Under the pieces are notes generated by a model. It was not told where the DNA came from, made no database searches, and saw only the letters and a list, made by a program, of their open reading frames with translations. Shown in pieces: positions 51,685 through 60,334 of a stretch of DNA of 64,000 bases (position 1 is the stretch's first letter; every line of letters begins with the position of its first letter). A program made the position numbers and the translations under genes. The DNA is from Phycicoccus jejuensis (GTDB taxonomy: Bacteria; Actinomycetota; Actinomycetes; Actinomycetales; Dermatophilaceae): contig NZ_JOEE01000006.1 in NCBI RefSeq assembly GCF_000720925.1, positions 1 through 64,000 on the forward strand. Reading direction: 5' to 3'.

Positions 51685-53118
51685 GTGACCCTCAGGCTGT
51701 TCGACTCCCTCACGCGCGAGCTGCGTGACTTCGTCCCCGTCGTGCCCGGCAAGGCGGGGATCTACATCTGTGGGCTCACGACGCAGGCGCCGCCGCACAT
51801 CGGGCACGTCCGCTTCGCCGTCGCGTTCGACGTCCTGCGCCGCTGGCTGGCGGTCGGGCACGGCTACGACGTCACGCTCATCCGCAACGTCACCGACATC
51901 GACGACAAGATCCTCGCGAAGTCGGCCGAGGCCGGCGAGCCGTGGTTCGCCCTCAGCTACCGCAACGAGATGGAGACCGCCGACGCGCTCGCCGCGCTCG
52001 GGGTGCTCCCACCAACCTACGAGCCCCGCGCGACGGGCCACGTGCCCGAGATGGTCGAGCTGATGGAGACCCTCGTCGGCTCCGGACACGCCTACGCCGC
52101 CGCGGACGACTCCGGCGACGTCTACTTCGACGTGCGCAGCTGGCCGAGCTACGGCGAGCTGACCCGCCAGAGCGTCGAGGACATGTCCGACGCCGAGGAC
52201 GCCGACCCGCGCGGCAAGCGCGACCCGCGCGACTTCGCCCTCTGGAAGGGCCGCAAGGCCGACGAGCCCGCGACGGCGTCGTGGCCGACCCCCTACGGCG
52301 CCGGCCGCCCGGGCTGGCACCTCGAGTGCTCCGCGATGGCCCGCAAGTACCTCGGCGACACCTTCGACATTCACGGCGGCGGCGTCGACCTGCGCTTCCC
52401 GCACCACGAGAACGAGGTCGCCCAGTCGCGCGCCGCGGGGCTCGGGTTCGCCAACTACTGGCTGCACAACGCGTGGGTGACCATGGGCGGCGAGAAGATG
52501 AGCAAGTCGCTCGGCAACTCGCTGCGCGTCTCGGAGGTCGTCCGCGAGCACCGGCCGCTCGCCGTCCGCTACTACCTGACGGCGGCGCACTACCGCTCGA
52601 CGATCGAGTACCACGAGGGCTCCATCGAGGAGGCCACCGCCACCGTCGAGCGCATCGAAGGCTTCCTGCGCCGCGCGCTGCCGGGCGTCGACACCCTCGT
52701 CCCCGACGGCTCGGCCGAGCTGCCCGCCGACTTCCGCGAGGCGATGGACGACGACCTCGGGGTCTCGGACGCGCTCGCGGCGCTGCACCAGGCCGTCCGC
52801 GCCGGCAACACCGCCCTCGACGACGGCGACCACGACGACGCCGCGACCATCGCGCGCCAGGTCGTCGCGATGGCCGACGTCCTGGGCGTCAACCCCCTCG
52901 ACCCGCACTGGGCCGCCGGTGGGTCGGAGTCCGACGAGATGACGGCGGCGCTCGACGCGCTCGTCGCCGACCGCGTCGCCGCCCGGGCCCAGGCCCGCGC
53001 CGCCCGCGACTACGAGACCGCCGACGCCATCCGCGACGCGCTCGCCGCGGCGGGGATCGCCGTCGAGGACACCGCCGCCGGAGCGCGGTGGACCATCATC
53101 CGAGGAAAGGGCGACTGA
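51685..53118 (+). CDS. cysS: Cysteinyl-tRNA synthetase
   Basis: A 477-residue class I synthetase. The HIGH motif is PPHIGHVRF after the zinc cysteine in IYICGLTTQ; further zinc ligands are in WHLECSAMA and [12 protein letters not shown]; the KMSKS loop is [13 protein letters not shown]. Full length and this motif set favour CysS over the mycothiol ligase MshC. GTG 51685 has TAGCCT 7 nt upstream (leaderless); the longer upstream frame runs through the palindrome repeats and is rejected. rlmB follows after 1 nt. Confidence 0.96.
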   Translation: MTLRLFDSLTRELRDFVPVVPGKAGIYICGLTTQAPPHIGHVRFAVAFDVLRRWLAVGHGYDVTLIRNVTDIDDKILAKSAEAGEPWFALSYRNEMETADALAALGVLPPTYEPRATGHVPEMVELMETLVGSGHAYAAADDSGDVYFDVRSWPSYGELTRQSVEDMSDAEDADPRGKRDPRDFALWKGRKADEPATASWPTPYGAGRPGWHLECSAMARKYLGDTFDIHGGGVDLRFPHHENEVAQSRAAGLGFANYWLHNAWVTMGGEKMSKSLGNSLRVSEVVREHRPLAVRYYLTAAHYRSTIEYHEGSIEEATATVERIEGFLRRALPGVDTLVPDGSAELPADFREAMDDDLGVSDALAALHQAVRAGNTALDDGDHDDAATIARQVVAMADVLGVNPLDPHWAAGGSESDEMTAALDALVADRVAARAQARAARDYETADAIRDALAAAGIAVEDTAAGARWTIIRGKGD

Positions 53119-53119
53119 C

Positions 53120-54073
53120 GTGGCCGGCAACTCCCAGCGCCGCGGCGCCGTGCGCAAGAGCAACAAGAAGGGCTCCACCGTCGGCTCCGGTGGTCAGCGC
53201 CGCCGCGGCCTCGAGGGCAAGGGCCCGACCCCGAAGGCCGGCGACCGACCGAACCACAAGGCCCACAAGATGGCCAAGGCCGCCGAGAAGCGGGGCGGCG
53301 GACGCCCGACGCAGCGCTCGCCGAAGAAGTCGGCCGCCTCGAGCGAGGTCGTCGCCGGGCGCAACTCCGTCGTCGAGGCGCTGCGCGCGCACGTGCCGGT
53401 GACGACGATGTACGTGGCCGGCCGCATCGACTCAGACGACCGCGTCCGCGAGGCGATCAAGACCGCGACCGAGCGCTCCATCCCCATCCTCGAGACGCCG
53501 CGCGGTGAGCTCGACCGGCTGACCGACGGCGCGGTCCACCAGGGCCTCGCGCTCCAGGTGCCGCCGTACGCGTACGCCGACCCGCGCGACCTCGTCGACC
53601 CCGAGCAGCCGGGCATCCCGCTCGTGGTCGCCCTCGACGGCATCACCGACCCGCGCAACCTCGGCGCCATCGTCCGCTCGGTCGCCGCGTTCGGCGGCCA
53701 CGGGGTCGTCGTCCCGAGCCGTCGTTCGGCGGGGATGACCGCCAGCGCGTGGAAGACCTCCGCCGGCGCGGCGGCCCGCATCCCGGTCGCGCAGGCCACC
53801 AACCTCACGCGGGCGCTCGAGGACTTCCGCAAGGCCGGCTTCTTCGTCATCGGCCTCGACATGGACGGCGACGTCGAGCTGCCCGACCTCGAGCTGGCGT
53901 CCGAGCCGCTCGTCGTCGTCGTCGGCTCCGAGGGCAAGGGCCTGTCGCGGCTCGTGCGCGAGACCTGCGACCAGATCGTGTCGGTGCCGATGAGCTCGGC
54001 GGTCGAGTCGCTCAACGCCGGCATCGCCACGGGCGTCACCCTCTACGAGGTCGCGCGCCGCCGTCGCCGCTGA
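53120..54073 (+). CDS. rlmB: 23S rRNA (guanosine-2'-O)-methyltransferase RlmB
   Basis: A 317-residue SPOUT methyltransferase with a basic N-terminal extension of about 75 residues. The substrate-binding domain starts [15 protein letters not shown]. The knotted catalytic domain has [31 protein letters not shown] and [13 protein letters not shown]. It methylates G2251-equivalent ribose in the ribosomal P loop. The cysS-rlmB pair is common in actinobacteria. The start lies 1 nt after the cysS stop. Confidence 0.95.
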   Translation: MAGNSQRRGAVRKSNKKGSTVGSGGQRRRGLEGKGPTPKAGDRPNHKAHKMAKAAEKRGGGRPTQRSPKKSAASSEVVAGRNSVVEALRAHVPVTTMYVAGRIDSDDRVREAIKTATERSIPILETPRGELDRLTDGAVHQGLALQVPPYAYADPRDLVDPEQPGIPLVVALDGITDPRNLGAIVRSVAAFGGHGVVVPSRRSAGMTASAWKTSAGAAARIPVAQATNLTRALEDFRKAGFFVIGLDMDGDVELPDLELASEPLVVVVGSEGKGLSRLVRETCDQIVSVPMSSAVESLNAGIATGVTLYEVARRRRR

Positions 54074-54132
54074 CGCCGGGGACTGCGGGACAGGCCGGTC
54101 CGGCCCGTCGCGCCACGGAAGCCCGCCGTCGG

Positions 54133-54146
54133 TGTGCCACGATCGA
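54133..54146 (+). promoter_or_regulatory. Promoter-like motif shared with 54928
   Basis: TGTGCCACGATCGA, containing the -10-like CACGAT, lies 57 nt before ATG 54204. The same 14 bases recur before the CD225 gene. Function is inferred. Confidence 0.4.
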
Positions 54147-54203
54147 GGGGCGAGCGGTCCACCGACGACCGCCGTCGCCGCTCGCGAGGAGGGATGACCG
54201 ACG

Positions 54204-54833
54204 ATGTCCGACCAGTACCCGCCGCCCCCGCCCCCCGGTGAGCCCACCGGCCCGGGGACGCCCCCGCCGCCCGGAGGCAGCGCCCCGCAGTACGGCACCC
54301 CGCCGGCCGAGAACCCCTACGGCGCACCGCCGCCCGCGCCGGCGTACGGCTACGCCCCGCAGGCCGGTCCGGTCACGCGCCCGAAGTCGATGGACACCGC
54401 CGTCATGCTCATGCGTGTGGGTGCGGTGCTCTCCCTCGTCTCGCTCGTGCTCAGCTTCGTCTTCGCCGGCGACATCCGGGAGCAGGCCACCCAGGCGCTG
54501 CAGGACTCCGGCCAGACCGTCGACCAGACGCTCGTCGACAGCGCGGTGACCATCGGCATCGCCGTCGCGGTCGTCTTCGGCCTCCTCGGCGCCGGCCTCT
54601 GGCTCCTCATGGCCTGGGCCAACGGCAAGGGCAAGTCCTGGGCGCGCATCACGGCCTCGATCCTCTTCGCGCTCTCGTTCGTCACGTTCCTCATCGGGCT
54701 GGCGCAGCCGACCCCGCTCCTCTCGCGGGTGCTGAGCATCGTGAGCATCGCCCTCGGCGGGTACATCGTGTACCTGCTCTGGCGCAAGGAGTCCTCGGAG
54801 TTCTACGCCGCGAGCAACGCCCCGCGCTACTGA
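54204..54833 (+). CDS. Proline-rich four-helix membrane protein
   Basis: A 209-residue protein. The first 60 residues are Pro/Gly/Tyr-rich (PPPPPPGEPTGPGTPPPPGG), followed by four hydrophobic segments (about 67-88, 113-138, 148-166, 172-192). No named family was recognised with confidence. GAGGAGGG precedes the start region. It is the first of a cluster of similar Pro-rich membrane proteins extending to 57580, suggesting a shared envelope role. Confidence 0.78.
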   Translation: MSDQYPPPPPPGEPTGPGTPPPPGGSAPQYGTPPAENPYGAPPPAPAYGYAPQAGPVTRPKSMDTAVMLMRVGAVLSLVSLVLSFVFAGDIREQATQALQDSGQTVDQTLVDSAVTIGIAVAVVFGLLGAGLWLLMAWANGKGKSWARITASILFALSFVTFLIGLAQPTPLLSRVLSIVSIALGGYIVYLLWRKESSEFYAASNAPRY

Positions 54834-54853
54834 CCCCGCACGACCCAGAGGAT

Positions 54854-54880
54854 GCCCCGCACCGGCCACCGGTGCGGGGC
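54854..54880 (+). terminator. Hairpin after 54204-54833
   Basis: A perfect 12-bp stem GCCCCGCACCGG/CCGGTGCGGGGC with loop cca, 20 bp after the stop. Confidence 0.75.
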
Positions 54881-54927
54881 ACCTTCGTCCACGGACGTCA
54901 CGAAACCGCCTGCCCGCGAACTGGGTC

Positions 54928-54941
54928 TGTGCCACGATCGA
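54928..54941 (+). promoter_or_regulatory. Promoter-like motif before the CD225 gene
   Basis: TGTGCCACGATCGA, identical to 54133-54146, lies about 88 nt before ATG 55030. Confidence 0.4.
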
Positions 54942-55029
54942 CGCCGCCGGACGAGCCGGCACGGGGTGCGGGGCCGGCGACCGATGAGGTCGGGGTCCGC
55001 CCCCGCCGACCTCCAGGAAGCGAGGCGAC

Positions 55030-55356
55030 ATGTCCGCCTACGGTGCCACCCCTCCGCCGCCCGTCCCGGGCCACCCCGCCGGGGGGCCGCCCGACAACAA
55101 GCTCGTGTGGTCCATCCTCGCGACCCTCTTCTGCTGCCTGCCGTTGGGCATCGTGGCCATCGTCAAGTCCGCCGAGGTCAACACCCGCTGGGGCGCGGGC
55201 GACGTCGCCGGTGCGCACGAGTCGGCCGCCGCCGCGGGGAAGTGGATCAAGTGGTCGGTCATCGCCGGCGTCGTCGGCATCGTGCTCGGCGTGCTCCTGT
55301 GGTTCGGCCTCGTCGCGAGCTTCGTGGCGGCCACGTCGACGACGACGAGCCCCTGA
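55030..55356 (+). CDS. CD225/dispanin-family membrane protein
   Basis: A 108-residue protein with two helices (about 25-48 and 73-101). DNKLVWSILATLFCCLPLGIVAIVKSAEVN is the CD225 pattern (cited core LFCCLPLGIVAIVKSAEVN), with two cysteines at the membrane edge. The N-terminus is Pro-rich. Bacterial members have no known function. GGAAGCGAGG lies upstream. The DUF2752 gene follows after 4 bp, probably in the same operon. Confidence 0.9.
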   Translation: MSAYGATPPPPVPGHPAGGPPDNKLVWSILATLFCCLPLGIVAIVKSAEVNTRWGAGDVAGAHESAAAAGKWIKWSVIAGVVGIVLGVLLWFGLVASFVAATSTTTSP

Positions 55357-55360
55357 CCGG

Positions 55361-55816
55361 ATGACCACCGCCGCCGCCTCGCGCCTCGAGCGGGTCCGCT
55401 CGCTCGAGACGAGCCCCGTCCGGTGGCACCGGCTCGTGCGCCCGGCGGCGGTCGCCGGTGCGGCCGCGACCGTGGTCACCGTCGTCGGCTCGCTCGACCC
55501 GAACGCGCCGGGCCACTACCCGCCCTGCCCGTGGCTGTTCCTCACGGGCACGTGGTGCCCGGGCTGCGGATCGCTGCGTGCCGTCCACGCCCTCGCCCAC
55601 GGCGACGTCGGCACCGCGTTGGCCCGCAACCCGCTCGCGGTCGTGGCGGCGGTCTGGCTGACGGCGTGGTTCGTGCGCTGGTCGCGCCGGCAGTGGCTCG
55701 GCCGACGACGCACGACGATGGCTCCGGCCTCCGCGATCCACGCACTGCTCGGCGTCGTGCTGGCCTACTGGGCGCTGCGCAACGTGCCGGGGTGTGGCTG
55801 GCTCTCGCCGGCCTGA
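55361..55816 (+). CDS. DUF2752 membrane protein, copy 1
   Basis: A 151-residue protein with about three helices. The family motif is GTWCPGCGSLRAVHALAHGD, here with CPGC in place of the commoner CPxC-G-TR form. LDPNAPGHYPPCPWL precedes it. DUF2752 proteins are of unknown function. It converges with a second DUF2752 gene only 16 bp away. Confidence 0.9.
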   Translation: MTTAAASRLERVRSLETSPVRWHRLVRPAAVAGAAATVVTVVGSLDPNAPGHYPPCPWLFLTGTWCPGCGSLRAVHALAHGDVGTALARNPLAVVAAVWLTAWFVRWSRRQWLGRRRTTMAPASAIHALLGVVLAYWALRNVPGCGWLSPA

Positions 55817-55832
55817 GCGGCGGGCCGCGAGG

Positions 55833-56255
55833 TCAGGCGGGGGAGAGGAACTCGGCCCCGGGCAGGTTGCGCCCCACGCCGAACACGAGCACCGCGACGC
55901 CGAAGGCGACGGGCAGCCAGTTCGGGACGATCGTGCGGACCGGGCGCCCCTGGCGCGCGCGCAGGAGGCGGTAGCCGAGGTAGAGCACGACCGCGAGGTA
56001 GAGCGGCGGCACGAGGGGGTGGCGCTCGAAGGCGGCGCCGACGTGGCCGTGCAGCAGCTCGTAGGTGGCGCGCGTCCCCCCGCACGCGGGGCAGTACAGG
56101 CCGGTCGCCGCGTACAGGACGCAGCCGGGGTAGTGACCGGCCTCGTAGGGGGAGTGGGTGGCGAGCCACGCGGCCCCACCGGCGACGGCGACCCCGGCCG
56201 CCCCCCACCACACGCGCGGTGAGAGGTGACCGAGGCCGCCGACGTGGGTCGTCAT
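55833..56255 (-). CDS. DUF2752 membrane protein, copy 2
   Basis: A 140-residue homologue of the facing gene. It shares EAGHYPGCVLYAATGLYCPACGGTR (core GLYCPACGGTR) and LHGHVGAAFERHPL. The start ATG 56255 lies 1 nt after the stop of the DUF4190 gene, giving a two-gene operon on the minus strand. The opposed DUF2752 pair looks like an ancient inverted duplication or gain. Confidence 0.88.
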   Translation of the reverse strand: MTTHVGGLGHLSPRVWWGAAGVAVAGGAAWLATHSPYEAGHYPGCVLYAATGLYCPACGGTRATYELLHGHVGAAFERHPLVPPLYLAVVLYLGYRLLRARQGRPVRTIVPNWLPVAFGVAVLVFGVGRNLPGAEFLSPA

Positions 56256-56256
56256 C

Positions 56257-56718
56257 TCAGTTGGTGTAGTTGGCGGCGAAGTTGGCCGCACCGAGCGCCA
56301 TCATGATCACGGCGAGGACGACGGCGATGATGCCGGTGACGAAACCACCCTGCGCGAGACCGCGACCGGCCTGGCCGGTGCGGCCGATCTCCTGCTTGGC
56401 GAGGTAGCCGAGCACGGCGCCGCCGATGCCGAGCAGGAGCCCCACGATCGAGCAGCAGATGGCGAAGACGAGACCGGCGATGCCGAGGACGAGGGCGATG
56501 ACCGCCTTCGTGTTGTTGCCGCCGAGGCCGCCGGCGGGGGAGCCGCCGGGGACGGGCATGCTGGGCGGTGCGGTGTAGCCACCACCGGCACCGGGCGGCG
56601 GCGGGGGCGGCGGGTAGCCACCGGTGGCCGACGAGTCGCTCGGCTCCTCGGGCTCCGGCGGGGGCGGGTAGCTCCCACCGGGCGGGGGCGGCGGGGGCGG
56701 GGGCGTGCTGCTGCTCAT
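56257..56718 (-). CDS. DUF4190 proline-rich membrane protein
   Basis: A 153-residue protein. The first 68 residues are Pro/Gly/Ser-rich, then two helices (about 70-100 and 122-146). KAVIALVLGIAGLVFAICCSIVGLLLGIGG (core VLGIAGLVFAICC) and GRGLAQGGFVTGIIAVV are DUF4190 features. GGAGG precedes ATG 56718. The function is unknown. Confidence 0.88.
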   Translation of the reverse strand: MSSSTPPPPPPPPGGSYPPPPEPEEPSDSSATGGYPPPPPPPGAGGGYTAPPSMPVPGGSPAGGLGGNNTKAVIALVLGIAGLVFAICCSIVGLLLGIGGAVLGYLAKQEIGRTGQAGRGLAQGGFVTGIIAVVLAVIMMALGAANFAANYTN

Positions 56719-56837
56719 GGGTCCTCCGTCGTCAGGGGCCGGCGAGCGCCGGCTCGCGTTCACCCTAGCGGCCGCGCGGCCGTGCGCCGCGGCATTCCAC
56801 GGCCGTCGTGGGGGCCCCGGTGCGCCCGGATCCTCGG

Positions 56838-56886
56838 GGGTCGAGGTGATGTCCGACCACCTGTGGGTCGGACATCACCTCGACCC
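56838..56886 (-). terminator. 21-bp perfect stem after RDD gene
   Basis: GGGTCGAGGTGATGTCCGAC and one further base at 56838-56858 pair perfectly with 56866-56886; loop of 7 nt. It overlaps the last bases before the RDD stop by position only, lying 8 nt beyond it. Confidence 0.8.
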
Positions 56887-56893
56887 GAGGAGG

Positions 56894-57580
56894 TCAGGAC
56901 TTCGGGACCTTGATGACCGTCGAGTGGACGGCTTTGTCGGCGACCGTCTGCCGGTTGTCGTCCCAGAGCATCCAGAGGTAGGAGAGGTAGACGACGCCGT
57001 TGACGACCCCGCTGACCAGCTCGCGCAGGAAGCAGTTCCCCGCGCCGATCGGGGCGCCGGTGCGGGCGTCGACGAGCTTGAGGCCCACGACCGACTTGCC
57101 GATGCTCTGGCCGCGCCGGCCCATCCGGAAGACCCGGTTCCACAGCTGGAAGCCGACGCCGACGAGCCAGAACAGCACCATGACGGCGATGCCGACGGCG
57201 ATGAGCGCACCGTTGGCGTCCCCGTACGTCGTCATCCCGTACTCGTCGACCCCGTTGCGGTCCGGGACCCCCGCGACGATGAAGGGGATGCCGGCGAGCA
57301 TGAGGAGGAACGGCAGGAACGAGAGGCCGGCGTCGACGAGCAGCGCGAGCACCCGGTCGCCGAACGACGCGACGGGGCCGAAGTGGGCCTCGACGTACGG
57401 CACCGACTCCGGCACGGCGGGTCCGCTGGCGTACGCCGGCGCGGTGGTCCATCCGCCGTACGGGTTCTGCTGCGGCGCAGACTGGTTCGGTTCGGCGGGC
57501 TGGTACGGCGCGGGGGGCGGCGCGGTGGGTCCCGGGGGCGGAGCGGGCTGCTCCGGGGTGGGGGGCTGCTGGTCGCTCAT
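56894..57580 (-). CDS. RDD-family membrane protein
   Basis: A 228-residue protein. The Pro/Gln-rich N-terminus (about 1-70) is followed by the RDD domain: FGDRVLALLVDAGLSFLPF (R and D of the name), a second helix around 125-145, and RRGQSIGKSVVGLKLVDARTG, then the final helix. RDD proteins are implicated in ion or small-molecule transport. The leader has a perfect palindrome GCGGGGCGGCCGCCCCGC (57602-57619) and TAGGAT as a possible -10. Confidence 0.9.
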   Translation of the reverse strand: MSDQQPPTPEQPAPPPGPTAPPPAPYQPAEPNQSAPQQNPYGGWTTAPAYASGPAVPESVPYVEAHFGPVASFGDRVLALLVDAGLSFLPFLLMLAGIPFIVAGVPDRNGVDEYGMTTYGDANGALIAVGIAVMVLFWLVGVGFQLWNRVFRMGRRGQSIGKSVVGLKLVDARTGAPIGAGNCFLRELVSGVVNGVVYLSYLWMLWDDNRQTVADKAVHSTVIKVPKS

Positions 57581-57677
57581 CGAGGTCCTCCGTCGGCGTG
57601 CGGCGGGGCGGCCGCCCCGCGGTGTCGCGTGCGCACGCCGTCGATCCTAGGGCGCGGCCGGCGGCCGGTCGGGGACG

Positions 57678-58919
57678 TCACCGGTCGGCGATGACCGGCA
57701 GCTCCTCGGTGTCGACGCCGAGGACCGCGCGCTCGTCGGGCTTGCCGGGGAGCACGTTGGCGACGTAGTCGTCGACGACCTCGCGGATCGGGACGTCGTG
57801 CTGCGCGCGCTCGGCCATGTACCACCGGTGCTCGAGCACCTCGTGGAACACCTCGGCGGGCTCGAGCTTGGCGACGAGGTCGCGGGGCACGCCCCGGGTC
57901 ACGGGCTCGTAGACCTGCGCGAGCCAGTCGTGCGCGATGATCTCCTCGTCCTCGCCCTGACGACCCGTCGCGGCCGAGTACACCTCGAGGTCGTTGAGCA
58001 GCCGGCGCGCCTGGTTCTCGCGGACGTCGAGACCGGTGAGCCGCAGCAGGCGCCGCGAGTGGTGGCCCGAGTCGACGACCTTCGGCTGCAACCGGATCGA
58101 CGTGCCGTCGATGTCGGTCGTGATCTCGAGCTCGTCGACGTCGAAGCCCAGCTTGTTGAGGCGGCGGATGCGGTCGTCGACCCGCCAGCGCTCGGTGTCG
58201 TCGATGGTCTCGGCGTTGGTCAGCTCGGCCCAGAGCTCGCGGTAGCGGGTGACGATGCGCTCGCTGACGTCGACCGGGTCGCGCTCCTCCTGGAGCAGGC
58301 CGCCGGCGTCGAGGTCCATCAGCTCGCCGGCGATGTTGACCCGCGCGATCTCGAGGTCGTGCTCGCGCTGGCCGTCGCTCAGCCGGTTGCGCAGCTCGCC
58401 CGTCTCGGCATCGACGAGGTAGGCCGCGAACGCGCCGGCGTCCCGGCGGAAGAGGGTGTTGGACAGCGAGACGTCACCCCACCAGAAGCCCGTGAGGTGC
58501 AGGCGCACGAGGAGCACGGCGAGGGCGTCGATGAGGCGGGTGGCCGTGCCCTTGCGCAGCGACTGGCTGTACAGGGCGCGGTAGGGGAGGGAGTACTGGA
58601 GGTGCCGGGTCACGAGGCAGGCGTCGAGCGGCTCGCCGTCGAGGCCGACGCGCCCGCTGACGACCGCGAACGGCTCGACCGACGGCAGGTGCAGCCGGCG
58701 CAGGTTGCGCAGCATCTCGTACTCGCGGCGCGCGATGTCGTCCTTGATCTCCTTGATGGCCAGGACGCGGCCGGAGAGGCGGACGAAGCGCACGACGTGC
58801 CGCGAGATGCCGCGGGGGAGCGCGGCGAGGATGTCCTCCGGCCACTCCTCGAGCGGGATGCGCCAGGGCAGGTCGAGCAGGGCGGGGTCGGGGCGGGCGG
58901 CGGTGAGCTCGAGGGCCAT
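57678..58919 (-). CDS. DUF4032 kinase-like protein
   Basis: A 413-residue cytoplasmic protein. The N-terminal half resembles lipopolysaccharide-kinase/aminoglycoside-kinase folds: a lysine in RVLAIKEIKDDIARREYE, then LLVRLHLTGFWWGDVSLSNTLF (core GFWWGDVSLSNTLF) as catalytic loop and AYLVDAETGEL as metal loop. The C-terminal half is DUF4032. Substrates are unknown. It lies between hairpin terminators, downstream of the ugpC-like gene. Confidence 0.88.
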   Translation of the reverse strand: MALELTAARPDPALLDLPWRIPLEEWPEDILAALPRGISRHVVRFVRLSGRVLAIKEIKDDIARREYEMLRNLRRLHLPSVEPFAVVSGRVGLDGEPLDACLVTRHLQYSLPYRALYSQSLRKGTATRLIDALAVLLVRLHLTGFWWGDVSLSNTLFRRDAGAFAAYLVDAETGELRNRLSDGQREHDLEIARVNIAGELMDLDAGGLLQEERDPVDVSERIVTRYRELWAELTNAETIDDTERWRVDDRIRRLNKLGFDVDELEITTDIDGTSIRLQPKVVDSGHHSRRLLRLTGLDVRENQARRLLNDLEVYSAATGRQGEDEEIIAHDWLAQVYEPVTRGVPRDLVAKLEPAEVFHEVLEHRWYMAERAQHDVPIREVVDDYVANVLPGKPDERAVLGVDTEELPVIADR

Positions 58920-58970
58920 GACGGGCTTCCGGGGTCGGGGGACTCGGGACGGCGGGCGGGCCGGGGACGG

Positions 58971-59007
58971 GCGACGCCCCGGACGAGTGTCTCGTCCGGG
59001 GCGTCGT
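58971..59007 (-). terminator. Hairpin after ugpC-like gene
   Basis: GACGCCCCGGACGAG (58973-58987) pairs perfectly with 58991-59005 around loop tgt; two outer pairs extend it. Confidence 0.8.
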
Positions 59008-59034
59008 CGCGTGCGGGCGAGTCGGCGGAACGCC

Positions 59035-60135
59035 TCAGAGGCGCTTGCCGCTCTCGGGGTCGAAGACGTGCATGTGCTGCGCCTTCGGGTAGACGTAGAC
59101 CTTCGAGCCCTTCGGGGGGACCGAGCGGCCGTCGACGCGCGCGATGAAGGGCTTGGCGAGGTTGTCGTCGCCCCCGACGAGGCTGATGTCGCCGTCGGTC
59201 GGCGTGCCGTAGACGTACGCGTCGGCGCCGAGCTCCTCGACGACGTCGATCGTCAGCTCGAGGCCGTCGTTGTTCGTCGTGATCTCGACGTCCTCCGGGC
59301 GGACGCCGACGACGACGTGCGAGCCGCCGTGCTCGACGCCCTCGCGGGGGATGGTGACCGTGTGGTTGCCGAACTTCGCGCCGTCGGACGAGGCCGGGAC
59401 GGTGACGAGGTTCATCGCGGGGGAGCCGATGAACCCGGCGACGAACAGGTTCGCCGGGTTGTCGTACATCTCGCGCGGGGTCGCGCACTGCTGGAGGACG
59501 CCGTCCTTGAGCAGGGCGATGCGGTCGCCCATCGTCATGGCCTCGACCTGGTCGTGCGTGACGTAGACGGTCGTGACGCCGAGGCGGCGCTGGAGGCTGG
59601 CGATCTGGGTGCGGGTCTGGACGCGGAGCTTGGCGTCGAGGTTCGACAGCGGCTCGTCCATGAGGAAGACCTGCGGGCTGCGGACGATCGCGCGGCCCAT
59701 CGCGACGCGCTGGCGCTGGCCACCGGAGAGGGCCTTCGGCTTGCGCTCGAGGTACTGGGTGAGGTCGAGGATCTTCGCGGCCTCCTCGACGCGCTTGCGG
59801 ATCTCGCCCTTGTCGACGCCGGCGATCTTCAGGGCGAAGCCCATGTTGTCGGCGACCGTCATGTGCGGGTAGAGCGCGTAGTTCTGGAAGACCATCGCGA
59901 CGTCGCGGTCCTTCGGCGAGAGGTCGGTGACGTCGCGGTCACCGATCCAGATCTTGCCGCCGTTGACCTCCTCGAGGCCGGCGAGCATGCGCAGCGAGGT
60001 GGACTTGCCGCAGCCGGAGGGACCGACCAGGACGAGGAACTCCCCGTCCTGGATGTCGATGTTCAGCTTGTCGACCGAGGGGGTGTCGTTGCCCGGGTAG
60101 ATGCGGGTGGCCTCGTCGAACTTCACAGTTGCCAT
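59035..60135 (-). CDS. ugpC: Sugar ABC transporter ATPase, UgpC/MsmK type
   Basis: A 366-residue CUT1-type ATPase. Walker A is [14 protein letters not shown], the signature ALSGGQRQRVAMGRAIV, Walker B VFLMDEPLSNLDAKLR, and the switch histidine VYVTHDQVEAMTMG. The C-terminal TOBE/OB domain (about 240-366) includes VVVGVRPEDVEI. No permease or binding protein adjoins, so it is probably a shared multi-transporter ATPase (MsmK-like). The ATG follows AAGGAAAGG. A LacI-type operator overlaps its promoter. Confidence 0.95.
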   Translation of the reverse strand: MATVKFDEATRIYPGNDTPSVDKLNIDIQDGEFLVLVGPSGCGKSTSLRMLAGLEEVNGGKIWIGDRDVTDLSPKDRDVAMVFQNYALYPHMTVADNMGFALKIAGVDKGEIRKRVEEAAKILDLTQYLERKPKALSGGQRQRVAMGRAIVRSPQVFLMDEPLSNLDAKLRVQTRTQIASLQRRLGVTTVYVTHDQVEAMTMGDRIALLKDGVLQQCATPREMYDNPANLFVAGFIGSPAMNLVTVPASSDGAKFGNHTVTIPREGVEHGGSHVVVGVRPEDVEITTNNDGLELTIDVVEELGADAYVYGTPTDGDISLVGGDDNLAKPFIARVDGRSVPPKGSKVYVYPKAQHMHVFDPESGKRL

Positions 60136-60214
60136 GGCGTCGTTGCCTTTCCTTCACCGGCAGGAACGTGCCGGACGATCCGTCGTAAAGGGGTGGAGCT
60201 CCCGCCTGCGTCGG

Positions 60215-60236
60215 TGCAAACGGTTTCGCCAGTATG
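60215..60236 (-). promoter_or_regulatory. LacI-type operator and -10 before ugpC
   Basis: TGCAAACGGTTTCG (60215-60228) fits the LacI/CcpA-type operator TGNAANCGNTTNCA except at the last base. On the minus strand CATACT (60236-60231) is a -10, so the operator covers the expected start point. This points to carbon-source repression. Confidence 0.6.
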
Positions 60237-60334
60237 CCGGACGACCCGCCCGCGCCGCGAGGACCGTCCCAGGGGATGGCGCGGCGGCCCGGCTTCCTCT
60301 GGCGCGTCCCGCCGGGAGTCCCTACGGTTGGGCC

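Noticed and set aside
49593..51752. A 719-codon minus-strand frame near the second AbiEi-like gene
   Set aside because: It crosses the repeats and lies antisense to the dehydrogenase and MBL genes. The AbiEi-like frame 50510-51454 has the recognisable domains.
51685..53118. mshC instead of cysS
   Set aside because: The product has full CysS length and zinc motifs, and it pairs with rlmB as cysS commonly does.
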